A stretch of 38,808 nt of DNA from a virus. Below the pieces are notes generated by a model. The model made no database searches and was not told the DNA's origin. It was given only the letters and a program-made list of their open reading frames with translations. The DNA is taken from positions 1 to 38,808 of IMG/VR virus record IMGVR_UViG_3300009285_001880. One strand, written 5' to 3'. Positions 38,172 to 38,808 of this stretch are shown here, piece after piece; within the stretch, counting starts at the first letter, position 1, and the number at the start of each line of letters is the position of its first letter. A program made the position numbers and the translations under genes.

Positions 38172-38404
38172 ATAGTTTCACCTCCTTCACTTATGTTTAA
38201 TACTTTTCTCATACTTTCAATCATAACTTTTAACGCCTCTGCTTGACCCTCGGTTATACAATAAACATTTATCCCCTTACTATTTGGGTTTTGGCTAAGG
38301 GTTTTAGGAGCGTTGCAAATAGCAATAACTACCCCTAGACGCATATAATCTTTTTCCCACCCCAAGTATTTTGCTATTTCGTAAATTCCATATAATTTTT
38401 TCAT
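38168..38404 (-). CDS. Hypothetical protein (78 aa), DNA-binding-like, AT-rich flank
   Basis: The start (MKKLYGIYEIAKYLGWEKDYMRL) has the look of a helix-turn-helix or excisionase-like fold, in which a short beta turn leads to EIAKYLG. The remainder (GINVYCITEGQAEALKVMIESM) is helical. A purine-rich Shine-Dalgarno (GGTGAAGGG) precedes the ATG. Function is inferred from this pattern only. Confidence 0.6.
   Translation of the reverse strand: MKKLYGIYEIAKYLGWEKDYMRLGVVIAICNAPKTLSQNPNSKGINVYCITEGQAEALKVMIESMRKVLNISEGGETI
38178..38187 (-). promoter_or_regulatory. Strong Shine-Dalgarno site in the AT-rich flank
   Basis: AAGGAGGTGA on the minus strand, 6 bases from the ATG at 38169-38171. No central phage gene has a site this good, which is key evidence that flank and centre have different origins. 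Confidence 0.85.
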
Positions 38405-38499
38405 TTCTTTCCCTTCACCTTCCGTTTAGTCGATATTAAGGCTGGGTAAACAACTACAAACATAACCTAATGTCGCCCGACAATGTTTTTGATGTTTCT

Positions 38500-38772
38500 T
38501 CATTTCTCGACCTCTTTTAGTTTAGCTAACACGCCAGATACAGATTCCCCCGTAATAGGTACTTTGCCACTCCATTTCTCGCCATATAACATTAAGTGCC
38601 ACTGCCCATCAGACCATCGGTGTAAAAACTCAAAGTCTTTTCTATTTAACAACCCAATTAATCCTCTCTCGTGTTTCTTTATAAGGGCTAAAAGGGCATC
38701 CACTTGTTTGTCTTTAACTAACCATTGGTCTTCTAGTATCTTTGATATTTCAGAGTGTAGATTGTTTTTCAT
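38500..38772 (-). CDS. Hypothetical protein (90 aa), AT-rich flank
   Basis: A helical N-terminal half (SEISKILEDQWLVKDKQVDALLALI) with a compact C-terminal part (RWSDGQWHLMLYGEKWSGKVPITGESV). No family is recognised. AAAGAG lies 1-6 bases before the ATG, a weak Shine-Dalgarno. It is the first gene of this leftward run inside the window. Confidence 0.6.
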   Translation of the reverse strand: MKNNLHSEISKILEDQWLVKDKQVDALLALIKKHERGLIGLLNRKDFEFLHRWSDGQWHLMLYGEKWSGKVPITGESVSGVLAKLKEVEK

Positions 38773-38808
38773 CTCTTTTTCTTTTTAGGCCAGTCGATTT
38801 GGTATTGT

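Larger units (their letters stand above)
37817..38808. other. AT-rich right flank of different composition
   Basis: About 1 kb of AT-rich DNA with three leftward genes that use clear Shine-Dalgarno sites, unlike the central phage. It may be continuous with the left flank if the molecule is circular, giving an AT-rich segment of about 1.4 kb between two arrays. Otherwise it is unrelated DNA joined at the repeat. Confidence 0.7.

Overview
The window is dominated by one GC-rich tailed-phage genome (about 503-37696) set between two AT-rich flanks (1-402 and 37817-38808). The phage type is inferred from a full head-and-tail gene set: small and large terminase, portal, scaffold, major capsid protein, connector, tail and ejection-type proteins. 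No tail sheath, tape-measure or long tail-tube genes are visible, so a podovirus-like particle is most likely. There is no integrase, repressor or tRNA gene, which fits a virulent phage with an uncharacterised bacterial host. Promoters look sigma70-like (TTGnnn, 17 bp, TATAAT-like). Nearly all genes lack a Shine-Dalgarno sequence and instead start at TGATATG junctions or 4-base ATGA/GTGA overlaps. The AT-rich flanks do have strong Shine-Dalgarno sites. Both transitions lie exactly at GACCTC/GACCCC/GACCAC hexamer arrays, so the flanks are probably from another replicon (insertion or assembly chimera).

Layout. 534-8723 is a leftward block of small hypothetical genes heavily invaded by HNH endonucleases. 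It also holds a damaged DNA methyltransferase and a primase-polymerase/helicase, and a cluster of nine TGTTACA iteron-like repeats lies just downstream of the helicase gene. 8836-32894 is a long rightward block: small early proteins, a GroES-GroEL pair with a structured leader, terminases, portal, scaffold, capsid and decoration proteins, a collagen-like fibre, glycosyltransferases, holin candidates and an M23 endolysin, connector and tail proteins, and two large ejection-type proteins, one ending in an M15 peptidase. 32891-36951 is a leftward block of zinc-ribbon, membrane and HAD proteins and two HNH-AP2 endonucleases.

The most unusual content is two gene-free regions rich in long helices, about 4440-5035 and 36950-37690. 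Each looks like a large structured non-coding RNA. The first has a 21-pair composite stem, a GCAA tetraloop and a T-run at its 3' end; the second has helices of 17, 17+1 mismatch, 14 and 12 pairs plus many local hairpins. Other points are the phage GroES, which appears to lack the roof hairpin as T4 gp31 does, and the pairing of a threonine-rich collagen-like fibre with adjacent glycosyltransferases.

All calls come from reading the sequence and recognising motifs; no database search was run.
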